DNA from: Rhodocyclaceae bacterium
GTDB lineage: Bacteria > Pseudomonadota > Gammaproteobacteria > Burkholderiales > Rhodocyclaceae
Assembly: GCA_030682175.1 (NCBI GenBank)
Contig: JAUXOM010000132.1
Location: 1-38,290, forward strand
Direction of reading: 5' to 3'
Length of the DNA: 38,290 bases
Shown: piece by piece, positions 8,731 through 16,932 of the stretch
How the letters are laid out: each line of letters opens with the position of its first letter
Position numbering within the stretch: the stretch's first letter is position 1
Made by a program: the position numbers and the translations under genes
Notes under the pieces: generated by a model
Database searches by the model: none
Seen by the model: the letters and a program-made list of their open reading frames with translations, nothing else
Told to the model about the DNA's origin: nothing

Positions 8731-10137
8731 ATGAAAACTGCCCAGATCGCCGAACTGCTCAACGAACCCGCCTGCGCCCACAATGCCAAGGAGAAATCCG
8801 GCTGCGCCAAGCCCAAGCCCGGCGCCACCGCCGGCGGCTGCGCCTTCGACGGGGCGCAGATCGCGCTGCTGCCGATCGCCGATGTCGCCCACATCGTGCA
8901 TGGCCCGATCGCCTGCGCCGGCAGTTCGTGGGATAACCGCGGCACGCGCTCCACCGGCCCGACGCTGTGGCGCACCGGCATGACGACCGACCTCACCGAA
9001 CAGGACGTGATCATGGGGCGCGGCGAGAAGCGCCTGTTCCATGCGATCAAGCAGGCGGTGGCCGACCATGCGCCCGCCGCGGTGTTCGTCTATGCCACCT
9101 GCGTCACCGCGCTGATCGGCGACGATCTCGACGCCATCTGCAAGGCGGCGGCGGAACATTTCGGCGTGCCGGTCGTGCCGGTCGATGCGGCCGGCTTCTA
9201 CGGCACCAAGAACATGGGCAACCGCCTCGGCGGCGAGGCCATGCTCAAGTATGTGATCGGCACGCGCGAACCCGATCCGGTGCCGGCCGCCGCGCAGCGG
9301 CCGGGCATCCGGGTGCATGACATCAACCTGATCGGCGAATACAACATCGCCGGCGAGTTCTTCCATGTCGCGCCGCTGTTCGACGAGCTGGGCCTGCGCA
9401 TCCTCGCGACCCTCTCGGGCGACGCGCGCTTTCACGAAATCCAGACCATGCACCGCGCGGCGGCGACCATGGTGGTCTGCGCCAAGGCGCTGCTCAATGT
9501 GGCGCGCAAGCTCAAGGAAAAACATGGCGTGCCCTTCTTCGAAGGCAGCTTCTACGGCGTGCGCGACATGTCGCAGGCGCTGCGCGACTTCGCCGGCCTG
9601 CTCAACGATCCCGACCTCACCGCGCGCACCGAGGCGCTGATCGCGCGCGAGGAAGCCAGGGCCAACGCCGTCCTCGAACCCTGGCGCACGCGGCTCAAGG
9701 GCAAGCGCGTGCTGCTCTATACCGGCGGCGTCAAGTCGTGGTCGATCGTCTCGGCCCTGCAGGATCTGGGCATGGAAGTTGTCGCCACTGGCACGAAGAA
9801 ATCGACCGAGGAAGACAAGGAACGCATCCGCGAGATCATGGGCCCGGACGCGAACATGATCGAGGACGGCAGCCCGAAGGCGCTGCTCGGCGCCTACAAG
9901 GATCTGCGCGCCGACATCCTCATCGCCGGCGGCCGCAACCTCTACATGGCGCTCAAGTCGCGCATCCCCTTCCTCGACATCAACCAGGAACGCGAGTTCG
10001 GCTACGCGGGCTACGCCGGCATGCCGGAACTGGCGCGGCAACTCGCGCTGACGATGGAAAGCCCGGTGTGGGCGGCGGTGAAGAAGCCGGCGCCGTGGGC
10101 GAGTGTAAAGGCGGCAGGCACCCCGGTCGCGGCTTGA
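8731..10137 (+). CDS. nifE: FeMo-cofactor scaffold protein NifE
   Basis: Alpha subunit of the NifEN scaffold on which the NifB product is converted to FeMo-cofactor. 468 residues. Cys37, Cys62 and Cys124 match the permanent-cluster ligands of Azotobacter NifE by number, and Cys250 ([10 protein letters not shown]) matches the residue near the transferable L-cluster. The N-terminus is Cys-rich (Cys15, Cys25, Cys37). Unlike most clusters, nifN does not follow directly: about 4.9 kb of unrelated genes lie between. A dispersed repeat follows the stop at once. Confidence 0.97.
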   Translation: MKTAQIAELLNEPACAHNAKEKSGCAKPKPGATAGGCAFDGAQIALLPIADVAHIVHGPIACAGSSWDNRGTRSTGPTLWRTGMTTDLTEQDVIMGRGEKRLFHAIKQAVADHAPAAVFVYATCVTALIGDDLDAICKAAAEHFGVPVVPVDAAGFYGTKNMGNRLGGEAMLKYVIGTREPDPVPAAAQRPGIRVHDINLIGEYNIAGEFFHVAPLFDELGLRILATLSGDARFHEIQTMHRAAATMVVCAKALLNVARKLKEKHGVPFFEGSFYGVRDMSQALRDFAGLLNDPDLTARTEALIAREEARANAVLEPWRTRLKGKRVLLYTGGVKSWSIVSALQDLGMEVVATGTKKSTEEDKERIREIMGPDANMIEDGSPKALLGAYKDLRADILIAGGRNLYMALKSRIPFLDINQEREFGYAGYAGMPELARQLALTMESPVWAAVKKPAPWASVKAAGTPVAA

Positions 10138-10160
10138 AAACTCGGCGCTGGCGAGACGGC
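10138..10160 (+). repeat. Dispersed 23-bp repeat, copy B
   Basis: AAACTCGGCGCTGGCGAGAC with GGC following; directly after the nifE stop codon and in the same orientation as the gene. Confidence 0.8.
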
Positions 10161-10205
10161 ACCACCAGAATTTCGCTCGCCATTTTCACCGGATCAGGCA
10201 TCCGG

Positions 10206-10227
10206 ACATTTATTAAGACACAAATGT
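10206..10227. promoter_or_regulatory. AT-rich upstream region of fic with inverted repeat
   Basis: ACATTT (10206-10211) and AAATGT (10222-10227) form an inverted repeat in a markedly AT-rich 60-base stretch before the fic gene. A -10-like TATAAA lies at about 10240. It is a candidate promoter/operator for the inserted gene block; no sigma-54 motif is present. Confidence 0.4.
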
Positions 10228-10267
10228 TCTTTGGTAATGTATAAAGTGAATAGAAACAGGGTGTTCC

Positions 10268-11497
10268 ATGTTTCCTCACAAAGACATTTCTAAGGACAAA
10301 ATGTTGCCAGAAATCCTTCCGGACATTACCCGCCGCATCGACACGGAGCGCTTCGGCCCCTTCGTGTTCGAGCCGGGCATCGTCATCGCGGACATGGCGC
10401 TCGCGCTCCAGCGGGTCGAGGATGCGCATGAGCGTTTCGTTGCCTCGCCGCTTGACCAGGTCGCGAATCGTCTGGAAAAGGAGGTGGTCGTCAGCAGCGT
10501 GTTCGGCACCAATACCATCGAGGGCGGCACGCTGAGCGAAAACGAAACCGCTACTGCGCTGGCCCTCGACCCGGCTCTGGTGCAGGAGGTCGAGCAGCGG
10601 CGCGCCATCAACATCAAGGCCGCCTACGATCTGTCGCAGGCCGCGGCGGCCAAGCCGGGATGGTCACTGGATGTGCCATTCATCATCGACGTGCATCGCC
10701 TGATCACGGACCGGATTCCCCATGCCGACAATCGGCCGGGCTTGCTGCGCGACAATCCGAAGGATCGCGTCACCTATGTCGGCGATGCCGCCCATGGCGG
10801 CCGCTACCAGCCACCGCAATCCGGCCGGGACATCGACGTCCTGCTTCAGGCACTGGTGGAATGGCATGCCAAACTGGAGGCGGCGGGCGTCCCCGCGCTG
10901 ATCCGGGCGCCCCTCGTGCATCTGTACTACGAACTGATCCATCCCTTCTGGGACGGCAATGGCCGCGTCGGGCGGGTCGTCGAGGCGACCTTGCTCCAGG
11001 CCGCGGGCTATCGCTACGCCCCGTTCGCGCTGGCCCGCTACTACCTCGCGAACATCGACAGCTATTTCACCCTCTTCAATACCTGCAGAAAGGCGGCCGA
11101 CAAGCATCGGCCCGCACCCAACCAGCCCTTCGTCACGTTTCATCTCGAGGGAATGCGGCAGACGATCAACGCGCTGCATGATCGGGTCAATCGCCTCGTC
11201 GGCATGCTGCTCCACGCGAGCAACATCCGCCGCGCCCTCGATGACAAGGAGATCAACGTCCGCCAGTACACGATCCTGTCGCAGTTGCTCGACCGCGGAC
11301 GGCCCTATGTGCTCGAAGAGATGCGCCGCGCGCCCTGGTATCTCAGCCTTTATCTCCAGCGCAACGACAAGACGCGGCAGCGCGACCTGCGCCGCTTGCG
11401 CGAACTGGAACTGCTCTATCTCGATAGCGACGACGCGCTCTGGCCCGGTTTCATCGTGCCGCAGCGCATCAAGCCGCTGGGCAAGAAGGCGCCCTGA
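10268..11497 (+). CDS. Fic/DOC-family adenylyltransferase (AMPylator)
   Basis: Fic enzymes transfer AMP (or another nucleotide moiety) to a hydroxyl side chain of target proteins. 409 residues. The active-site motif HPFWDGNGRVGR is complete, with catalytic His and phosphate-binding Arg. An N-terminal inhibitory motif of the [ST]xxxE[GN] type is seen in TNTIEG (around residue 83), which makes this the self-inhibited class. After the Fic core there is a winged-helix-like C-terminal region, as in many stand-alone bacterial Fic proteins. ATG 10268 lies behind an AT-rich region; M12 is an alternative. Not a known nif gene. Target unknown. Confidence 0.93.
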   Translation: MFPHKDISKDKMLPEILPDITRRIDTERFGPFVFEPGIVIADMALALQRVEDAHERFVASPLDQVANRLEKEVVVSSVFGTNTIEGGTLSENETATALALDPALVQEVEQRRAINIKAAYDLSQAAAAKPGWSLDVPFIIDVHRLITDRIPHADNRPGLLRDNPKDRVTYVGDAAHGGRYQPPQSGRDIDVLLQALVEWHAKLEAAGVPALIRAPLVHLYYELIHPFWDGNGRVGRVVEATLLQAAGYRYAPFALARYYLANIDSYFTLFNTCRKAADKHRPAPNQPFVTFHLEGMRQTINALHDRVNRLVGMLLHASNIRRALDDKEINVRQYTILSQLLDRGRPYVLEEMRRAPWYLSLYLQRNDKTRQRDLRRLRELELLYLDSDDALWPGFIVPQRIKPLGKKAP

Positions 11498-11519
11498 AAG
11501 TCGGCCCCGGCGAGACGGC
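11497..11519 (+). repeat. Dispersed 23-bp repeat, copy C
   Basis: AAAGTCGGCCCCGGCGAGAC plus GGC, overlapping the last base of the fic stop codon; two changes (GCT to CCC) from the consensus. Confidence 0.75.
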
Positions 11520-11521
11520 AC

Positions 11522-12676
11522 ATGCTGCACACCGAACTCCTCACCGCTGCTGGCGCTGTGTCCGCAGCCGACTGGCAACGGCTCGCCACGGACGGCGATC
11601 CCTTCGTCAGCCGCGCCTTCCTCGGCGCGGCCGAACAATGCGTCACCGCGCGCGGCCCGGCCGGCTGGCAGCCGATGCATCTTGCGCTGCGCACGGGCGA
11701 CGGACGCCTCACCGGCCTGTTGCCCCTGTATCAGCGGCACCACTGGTACGGCGATTTCGCCATGGACTACGCCTGGGGACCGGCCTGGCAGCAGGCCGGC
11801 CTGAACTACTTCCCCAAGCTCGTCAGCGGCGTGCCCTTCACACCCTCGCCGGGGCCGCGTCTGCTGGTGACCGATAACGACAACGCGGCGCGCGCCGCGC
11901 TGATCGCCGCCGCCATCGACCTCACCGCCGAAACCGGCGCCTCCAACTGGCAATGCCTGTTCGTGCGCGAGCCCGACCGCGCAGCGTTTGAAACAGCCGG
12001 GCTGCTGCTGCGGCGCGGCGTGCAGTTCCACTGGCTTAATCGCGGCTACCGCGACTTCGCCGACTTCCTGGCCACCTTTACGTCCGAGAAGCGCAAGAAG
12101 CTCAAGCGCGAGCGGCGCGCCGTGACCGACGCCGGCCTGCGCATCGAGGCGCGCCACGGCGACGAGATCGACGACGCTTTATGGCTGGCCATCCACCGCC
12201 ATTACCGCAGCACCTTCGAGCGGCTCGGCGGCGTGGCCGCGTTCACCGCCGATTTCTTCCGCAGCGTTGGCGACGCGCTGGGCCGGCGCATGGTGGTGCT
12301 CTGCGCCTTCGCTGGCGATCAACCGGTCGCCTCGGCGATCTGCTACCGCGACATTGAGGATCGGGCCCTCTACGGCCGCCACTGGGGCACCGACATCGAC
12401 TGCCCCGGCCTGCATTTCGAGCTGTGCTACCACGCCGGCATCGAATACGCGATTTCTCACGGCCTGCAGCGCTTCGAGCCCGGCGCGCAGGGCGAGCACA
12501 AGATCGCGCGCGGCTTCGAGCCGGTGTCGACCTGGTCCGCCTACTGGGTCGCCGATCCGCGCCTGCGCGACGCGGTGGCGCGCTACCTCGCGCGCGAAGA
12601 CGGCGCGATGCTCGACTACCAGGACGAGATGGCCGGCCACCTGCCGTACCGGACAGCGGAGCAGGGGCCGGCTTAA
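11522..12676 (+). CDS. FemAB-like/GNAT-fold protein (PF04339 type)
   Basis: 384 residues, resembling the family once called DUF482 or 'peptidogalycan biosynthesis/recognition', related to FemAB aminoacyl/acyl transferases. Typical stretches are FTSEKRKKLKRERRAV, HRHYRSTFERLGG, YGRHWGTDIDCPGLHFELCYHAGIEYA and EPGAQGEHKIARGFEPV. The true substrate of the family is not settled. It starts 24 bases after fic, only just past the repeat, so the two may be co-transcribed. No Shine-Dalgarno stands out. Not nif-related by family. Confidence 0.88.
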   Translation: MLHTELLTAAGAVSAADWQRLATDGDPFVSRAFLGAAEQCVTARGPAGWQPMHLALRTGDGRLTGLLPLYQRHHWYGDFAMDYAWGPAWQQAGLNYFPKLVSGVPFTPSPGPRLLVTDNDNAARAALIAAAIDLTAETGASNWQCLFVREPDRAAFETAGLLLRRGVQFHWLNRGYRDFADFLATFTSEKRKKLKRERRAVTDAGLRIEARHGDEIDDALWLAIHRHYRSTFERLGGVAAFTADFFRSVGDALGRRMVVLCAFAGDQPVASAICYRDIEDRALYGRHWGTDIDCPGLHFELCYHAGIEYAISHGLQRFEPGAQGEHKIARGFEPVSTWSAYWVADPRLRDAVARYLAREDGAMLDYQDEMAGHLPYRTAEQGPA

Positions 12677-12738
12677 CGGCCCCTTAGCGGCCCTTTGCTT
12701 TAGGGGAAGGCATGTCTTAGTGCGGCCAGATGAATGAA

Positions 12739-13461
12739 TCAGCGTCCGGTCTTGACCCAGGTTTCGTAGCGCGCCTTGTTCTCTTCGTTCGCTGGATACA
12801 GGCCAGGCAAGGGAACGCCAGCCGCCACCTGTGTCATGATCCACCCTTCGAGGCGCTCCTGTTCGACCGCAACGGAAACCACCTCGTCTGCCAGATCGGC
12901 GGGAATCAGCACGGCGCCATCTGCGTCGGCAACAATGATGTCGTTGGGAAATACCGCGACGCCGCCGCAACCGATCGGCTGTTGCCAGTCCACAAAAGTG
13001 AGCCCGACGACAGATGGCGGCGCAGCCGTACCGGCACACCATACGGGCAAGTCGGTACCCAGGACGCCTGCCTTGTCGCGAATGACGCCGTCGGTAACCA
13101 GTCCCGCGACGCCTCGCATCTTCATGCGCGAGCATAAGATGTCGCCAAAGATGCCCGCGTCGGTGATACCCATGGCATCGACAACGGCGATACAACCGGC
13201 CGGCATGGACTCGATGGCGGCTCGAGTGGATATCGGTGAAGCCCACGAGGCGGGCGTCGCCAGGTCTTCACGGGCGGGAACAAACCGCAGCGTGAAGGCG
13301 CGCCCGACGCGTCGCGGTTGCCCGTCCTTGATCGGCATTGCGCCACGGACCCAGACGTTGCGCAAGCCCTTCTTGAGCAGGACAGTCGTCAGCGTGGCGG
13401 TGGTCACGCCAGACAGTTGATGTGCCAGTTCGGGATCGAGTGGTAGAGATTCGATGGTCAT
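12739..13461 (-). CDS. RraA-like / HMG-aldolase-type protein
   Basis: 240 residues of the RraA fold. Members act as divalent-metal aldolases or decarboxylases (4-hydroxy-4-methyl-2-oxoglutarate aldolase) or inhibit RNase E. The active-site region is seen in GIFGDILCSRMKMRGVAGLVTDGVIRD, with the Gly-rich stretch, the RD metal/substrate pair and the later DADGAVLIP. The length and the C-terminal extension fit a metabolic aldolase-like member better than the approximately 160-residue RNase regulator. It is on the opposite strand to its neighbours. Confidence 0.85.
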   Translation of the reverse strand: MTIESLPLDPELAHQLSGVTTATLTTVLLKKGLRNVWVRGAMPIKDGQPRRVGRAFTLRFVPAREDLATPASWASPISTRAAIESMPAGCIAVVDAMGITDAGIFGDILCSRMKMRGVAGLVTDGVIRDKAGVLGTDLPVWCAGTAAPPSVVGLTFVDWQQPIGCGGVAVFPNDIIVADADGAVLIPADLADEVVSVAVEQERLEGWIMTQVAAGVPLPGLYPANEENKARYETWVKTGR

Positions 13462-13602
13462 GTGCGTTTCCTGTTTTTAAAAGTCGTGATGTCAGCCGAG
13501 GATCGCGGCGGTAGCGGGCATCAATCAGCGCCGATATGTTCCCATCAAACTGGACTTCATCTTCATCGGTGAAAGTGCGAATCCCATGCGCACAACTCCT
13601 GG

Positions 13603-14091
13603 ATGAATAAGTTAATCTGTTCGGACTGCTGCCTTAGCGGATCATGGATTGCCTTGGTGGATGACGTGACTGCACTATACGACTTGCAGAGATTCAGCGA
13701 TGCACAGGAAAGCATTTATGCTCAAGCGCTGAACGAGCTGAAGGCTGGCCAGAAGCAAACCCATTGGATGTGGTTCATCTTTCCTCAGGTGGCCGGGCTG
13801 GGCAACAGTCCGATGGCGCTACGCTACGCCATCAACAGCCGGGAAGAGGCGCAAGCCTATCTCGACCATCCGCGTCTTGGCAGCCGCCTGCGAGAGTGTG
13901 CTGCGGCCCTGCTGGATGTTCAGGGAAGAACAGCCAATCAGATCATGGGCTTTCCGGACGACCTGAAGCTCAAGTCCTCAATGACCCTGTTTGCGTCGTT
14001 TCCCAATGCCGATCCGGTGTTCAGGCAAGTACTGGAGCGCTACTTCCGTGGCGAGCAAGACGAAAAGACTCTACAGCTTCTGAGCGGGTAA
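13603..14091 (+). CDS. DUF1810 family protein
   Basis: 162 residues as drawn. The family core starts YDLQRFSDAQESIYAQALNELKAG and continues with HWMWFIFPQ, ALRYAINSREEAQAYLDHP and MTLFASFPNADPVF. DUF1810 has been called calpastatin-like, without known function; some relatives sit in NAD/ADP-ribose contexts. The start is uncertain: ATG 13603 gives an 18-residue extension, and GTG 13657 would place the core near the N-terminus as usual. No clear Shine-Dalgarno at either. Confidence 0.85.
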   Translation: MNKLICSDCCLSGSWIALVDDVTALYDLQRFSDAQESIYAQALNELKAGQKQTHWMWFIFPQVAGLGNSPMALRYAINSREEAQAYLDHPRLGSRLRECAAALLDVQGRTANQIMGFPDDLKLKSSMTLFASFPNADPVFRQVLERYFRGEQDEKTLQLLSG

Positions 14092-14212
14092 GCCTTGCCA
14101 GCGGATATCTGGAGAGTGCGAATGGCCGCAACCAGTTGCGGCCAGATATGCGCAGTAGGGGAACCAGGGGTAGGAAGACCCTGAATCCTCGGGATGCGGG
14201 CTGCTTTCTTTG

Positions 14213-14235
14213 AAAGTCGGCGCTGGCGAGACGGC
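14213..14235 (+). repeat. Dispersed 23-bp repeat, copy D
   Basis: AAAGTCGGCGCTGGCGAGAC plus GGC, in the 177-base gap between DUF1810 and the higA stop; nothing else is recognisable in that gap. Confidence 0.8.
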
Positions 14236-14268
14236 ACGATTCGTTGCCGTCGTTAGCGGATACGGCGT

Positions 14269-14574
14269 TTATGCCGCCGCCCGCAGGGGCTCGACTTCCG
14301 CCTGAATCGTCTTGGCGTTGGCGACTTCCGCCGTGCGCAGATCGTAGATCGATTGCAGGTTCAGCCAGGTTTGCGCATCGCCGCCGAAGCAACGCGACAG
14401 TCGCAGCGCGGTGTCCGCCGTTACGCCGCGCCGTTCCAGCACGATGTCGTTGATGCGCGAAGCCGGCACGTGCAGGCGCTTGGCCAGCGCGTTCGCGCTC
14501 ATGCTCAGCGGGACCAGATAGTCCTCGCGCAATACTTCGCCCGGGTGCACCGGGCGCATGCCATTCTTCACCAT
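14269..14574 (-). CDS. higA: HigA-type antitoxin (XRE/HTH family)
   Basis: 101 residues. Starts with the classic HigA/VapI opening MRPVHPGEVLREDYL (residues 6-20), then an HTH: MSANALAKRLHVPASRINDIVLERRGVTADTALRLSRCFG, and the family pattern WLNLQSIYDL. ATG 14574 is chosen because AAGGAG lies six bases before it; the frame extends to 14595. It neutralises HigB and probably represses the pair. Gene order toxin then antitoxin is that of higBA. Confidence 0.93.
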   Translation of the reverse strand: MVKNGMRPVHPGEVLREDYLVPLSMSANALAKRLHVPASRINDIVLERRGVTADTALRLSRCFGGDAQTWLNLQSIYDLRTAEVANAKTIQAEVEPLRAAA

Positions 14575-14601
14575 TGCCTGCTCCTTTCCGCGCATGCCAC
14601 C

Positions 14602-14880
14602 TCAGTGGTAATCGACAATTTCCACGTTTGTTACACCTTCATCCGACCAGACAAAGCACACGCGCCACTGATCGTTGATGCGGATACTGTGCTGCCCCAG
14701 CCGGTCGCCCGTCAGCGCTTCGAGCCGGTTGCCAGGCGGCGCGCGCAACGAATCCAGCGCCGCGGCCGCATGCAGTTGTGTCAGCTTACGTTCGGCCACC
14801 GTCTTGATATTGGCGAAACGCCGCGATTTTCCGGTGGCAAACAACGTTTCCGTATCGGCGCACTTGAACGAACGAATCAT
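14602..14880 (-). CDS. higB: HigB-type toxin (RelE/ParE superfamily)
   Basis: 92 residues, an mRNA-cleaving ribosome-dependent toxin by family. Opening MIRSFKCADTETLF, middle AALDSLRAPPGNRLEALTGDR, and the C-terminal WRVCFVWSDEGVTNVEIVDYH are typical of HigB/'plasmid maintenance system killer'. It precedes higA with a short gap (operon). It is divergent from nifN, sharing the intergenic region. Confidence 0.93.
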   Translation of the reverse strand: MIRSFKCADTETLFATGKSRRFANIKTVAERKLTQLHAAAALDSLRAPPGNRLEALTGDRLGQHSIRINDQWRVCFVWSDEGVTNVEIVDYH

Positions 14881-14892
14881 GGCGCAAGTCTA

Positions 14893-14907
14893 TACCGGTT
14901 ACCGGTA
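14893..14907. promoter_or_regulatory. higBA operator palindrome
   Basis: TACCGGTTACCGGTA is a perfect palindrome around a central T. On the minus strand it lies between a -35-like TTGCCG and a -10-like TAGACT with 17-base spacing, 13 bases before the higB start. This is a fitting place for HigA autorepression. Confidence 0.65.
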
Positions 14908-14942
14908 AGCGGCAATCCCGTTATTTGCGATGACAAAGGCCA

Positions 14943-14958
14943 TGTCGGCTTTCCTACA
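14943..14958 (+). promoter_or_regulatory. NifA upstream activator site of nifN
   Basis: TGTCGGCTTTCCTACA matches TGT-N10-ACA exactly and is about 46 bases before the -24 element, the same spacing as for nifE. Confidence 0.82.
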
Positions 14959-15002
14959 AACCAAAAATCCGCCAAGCCATTGAACTTTAAGTAATCCTGC
15001 TC

Positions 15003-15017
15003 TGGCATGGCCCTTGC
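15003..15017 (+). promoter_or_regulatory. Sigma-54 promoter of nifN
   Basis: TGGCATGGCCCTTGC with GG and GC 12 bases apart, 40 bases before nifN. It gives nifN and the genes behind it their own NifA-dependent start, as the gene is cut off from nifE. Confidence 0.9.
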
Positions 15018-15056
15018 GAAGGAAGGGGTGTCCTCTCTTTGTAGGGTACCAATGTC

Positions 15057-16493
15057 ATGGCCGAGATTCTCAAGCGCACCAAAGCCCTGGCGGTCAATCC
15101 GCTCAAGGTGTCCCAGCCGGTCGGCGCGTCGCTGGCCTTTCTCGGCCTGCGCAGCGCCATTCCGATGCTGCATGGCTCGCAGGGCTGCACGGCCTTCGGC
15201 AAGGTGTTTTTCGTGCGCCACTTCCGCGAACCGATTCCGCTGCAGACGACGGCGATGGATCACATCTCGACGGTGATGGGTGCCGACGCGAACGTGATCG
15301 AGGGCTTGAAGACGATCTGCGAGAAGAACGCGCCAGAGATCATCGGCCTGCCGACCACCGGACTGTCGGAGACGCAGGGCACCGACATCAAACGGCTGGT
15401 GAAGCGTTTCCGCGAAGAGCATCCGCAGTTCGACCACATTGCCGTGGTGCCGGTGAATGCGCCCGACGACATGGGCTCGCTGGAGAGCGGCTTCGCGCTC
15501 GCGGTCGAGGCAATCATCGACTATATGGTCCCAATGAGGGTGCCAATGAGGGAGCCAAAGTCGGCGCTGGCAGGACGGCGCCAAAACAGGAGTGTGGCGG
15601 GGCGACGCCACATGCAGGTGAATGTGCTGGCCTCATCGATGCTGACGCCCGGCGACATCGAGACGATCAAGGAATGGATCGAGGCCTTCGGCCTGCGGCC
15701 CGTGGTGCTGCCCGACCTCGGCGATTCGCTCGACGGCCATCTGACCGACCGCGAGTTTTCGCCGCTCACCGTGGGTGGCACGCCAAAGAGCGAAATCGAG
15801 GCGCTCGGCGAAGCGGCCGCCACGCTGGTGATTGGCCGCTCGCTGTGCCGCGCCGCTGACCTGCTGAAGGAACGCACCGGCGTGCCCGACGTGCGCTTTG
15901 ACCACCTGATGGGCCTCGATGCCTGCGATGCCTTCACCGCGGCGCTCGCGGAGATTGCCGGCCAGCCGGTGCCGGAAAAGATCGAACGCCAGCGCGCGCA
16001 GTTGCAGGACGCGATGGTCGACACGCATTTCATGGCCGGCTTTGCGCGCCTTGCGCTCGCGCTCGACCCCGACCACCTGCTGGCCTTCGGCGAGTTCTTC
16101 AGCGGCATGGGCGCCGAGATCGTCGCCGCCGTCGCCCCCAACGTACCCAAAAACGGTGCCGCTACGTTGAAAGACGTGCCATGCGCGACGGTGCAGATCG
16201 GCGACCTCGAAGACCTCGAACGCACAGCGAAGCTGGGCAACGCGCAATTGCTGATATCCAACTCACATGCCGCGCAGAGCGCCGGACGCCTGAACCTTCC
16301 GCTGCTGCGCGCCGGCTTTCCGCAGTACGACCTCGTCGGCGGCTATGCGCGCGCGTGGGTGGGTTATCGCGGCGCGCGCCAGGCCCTGTTCGACCTCGCC
16401 AATCTCATTTTGGGACAGCACCATGACATCCCCGCCTATCGCTCCATCTACCGCCGGCCGGCGGAAGCTGACGCTGGCCTGGTCCGGCACTGA
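15057..16493 (+). CDS. nifN: FeMo-cofactor scaffold protein NifN, with in-frame insertion
   Basis: Beta subunit of the NifEN scaffold. Cys44 (GSQGCTAFG) matches the fourth ligand of the permanent cluster. The start MAEILKRTKALAVNPLKVSQP is typical. At 478 residues it is somewhat long. The excess is at residues about 159-185 ([20 protein letters not shown]...). There a 12-bp tandem duplication (15528-15551) and one copy of the dispersed 23-bp repeat (15557-15579) lie in frame between EAIIDYM and the conserved QVNVLASSMLTPGDIE. The frame remains open, so the protein is probably functional. It is overlapped by nifX for 71 bases. Confidence 0.95.
   Translation: MAEILKRTKALAVNPLKVSQPVGASLAFLGLRSAIPMLHGSQGCTAFGKVFFVRHFREPIPLQTTAMDHISTVMGADANVIEGLKTICEKNAPEIIGLPTTGLSETQGTDIKRLVKRFREEHPQFDHIAVVPVNAPDDMGSLESGFALAVEAIIDYMVPMRVPMREPKSALAGRRQNRSVAGRRHMQVNVLASSMLTPGDIETIKEWIEAFGLRPVVLPDLGDSLDGHLTDREFSPLTVGGTPKSEIEALGEAAATLVIGRSLCRAADLLKERTGVPDVRFDHLMGLDACDAFTAALAEIAGQPVPEKIERQRAQLQDAMVDTHFMAGFARLALALDPDHLLAFGEFFSGMGAEIVAAVAPNVPKNGAATLKDVPCATVQIGDLEDLERTAKLGNAQLLISNSHAAQSAGRLNLPLLRAGFPQYDLVGGYARAWVGYRGARQALFDLANLILGQHHDIPAYRSIYRRPAEADAGLVRH
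15557..15579 (+). repeat. Dispersed 23-bp repeat, copy E, inside nifN
   Basis: AAAGTCGGCGCTGGCAGGAC plus GGC, read in frame as part of NifN (KSALAGR). This is the only copy in the middle of a conserved gene. It follows a 12-bp tandem duplication of GTGCCAATGAGG. Confidence 0.85.
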
Positions 16494-16932
16494 GCCGCTG
16501 CCCGCCATGCTCAAGGTTGCCTTCGCCTCGGACGATCGCGCGCGGGTGAACCAGCATTTCGGCGCGGCCACCGGCTTCGTCATCTATACGCTCGACGGCG
16601 AGCGGGCCCGGCTCGTCGAGGTGGCCGAGTTTTCCGAGGAGGGCATGGACGGCAACGAGGGCAAGCTGGCCGCCAAGATCGCCGCGCTGTCCGGCTGCGC
16701 GGCCGTGTATTGCCAGGCGGTGGGCGGCTCGGCGGTGCGCCAGTTGCTGGCCGCGGGCATCCAGCCGCTGCGCCTCGATGCGCCCGAAGCCATCGATGCC
16801 TTGCTCGGCCAGCTGCGCGCCGCGATCCGCGACGGCGGCGTGGCGTGGCTCGACAAGGCGATCCGGAAGCAGGCCCCGGATGGCGATGCCGGCCGCTTCG
16901 CGCGCATGGCCGCCGAGGACTGGGAAGAATGA
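16423..16932 (+). CDS. nifX: FeMo-cofactor precursor-binding protein NifX
   Basis: NifX holds NifB-co/VK-cluster during FeMo-co assembly and exchanges it with NifEN. 169 residues from ATG 16423. The cofactor-binding domain begins LKVAFASDDRARVNQHFG, with the HFG signature, and continues CAAVYCQAVGGSAVRQLL. The N-terminal ~28 residues (RRKLTLAWSG) are common in NifX. It starts within nifN, an overlap often seen for this pair, and ends in an ATGA overlap with the next gene. Confidence 0.92.
   Translation: MTSPPIAPSTAGRRKLTLAWSGTEPLPAMLKVAFASDDRARVNQHFGAATGFVIYTLDGERARLVEVAEFSEEGMDGNEGKLAAKIAALSGCAAVYCQAVGGSAVRQLLAAGIQPLRLDAPEAIDALLGQLRAAIRDGGVAWLDKAIRKQAPDGDAGRFARMAAEDWEE

Noticed and set aside
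15528-15600. nifN insertion as an assembly error or a broken gene
   Set aside because: The frame stays open, the flanking conserved blocks are both intact, and the same repeat exists at seven other places.
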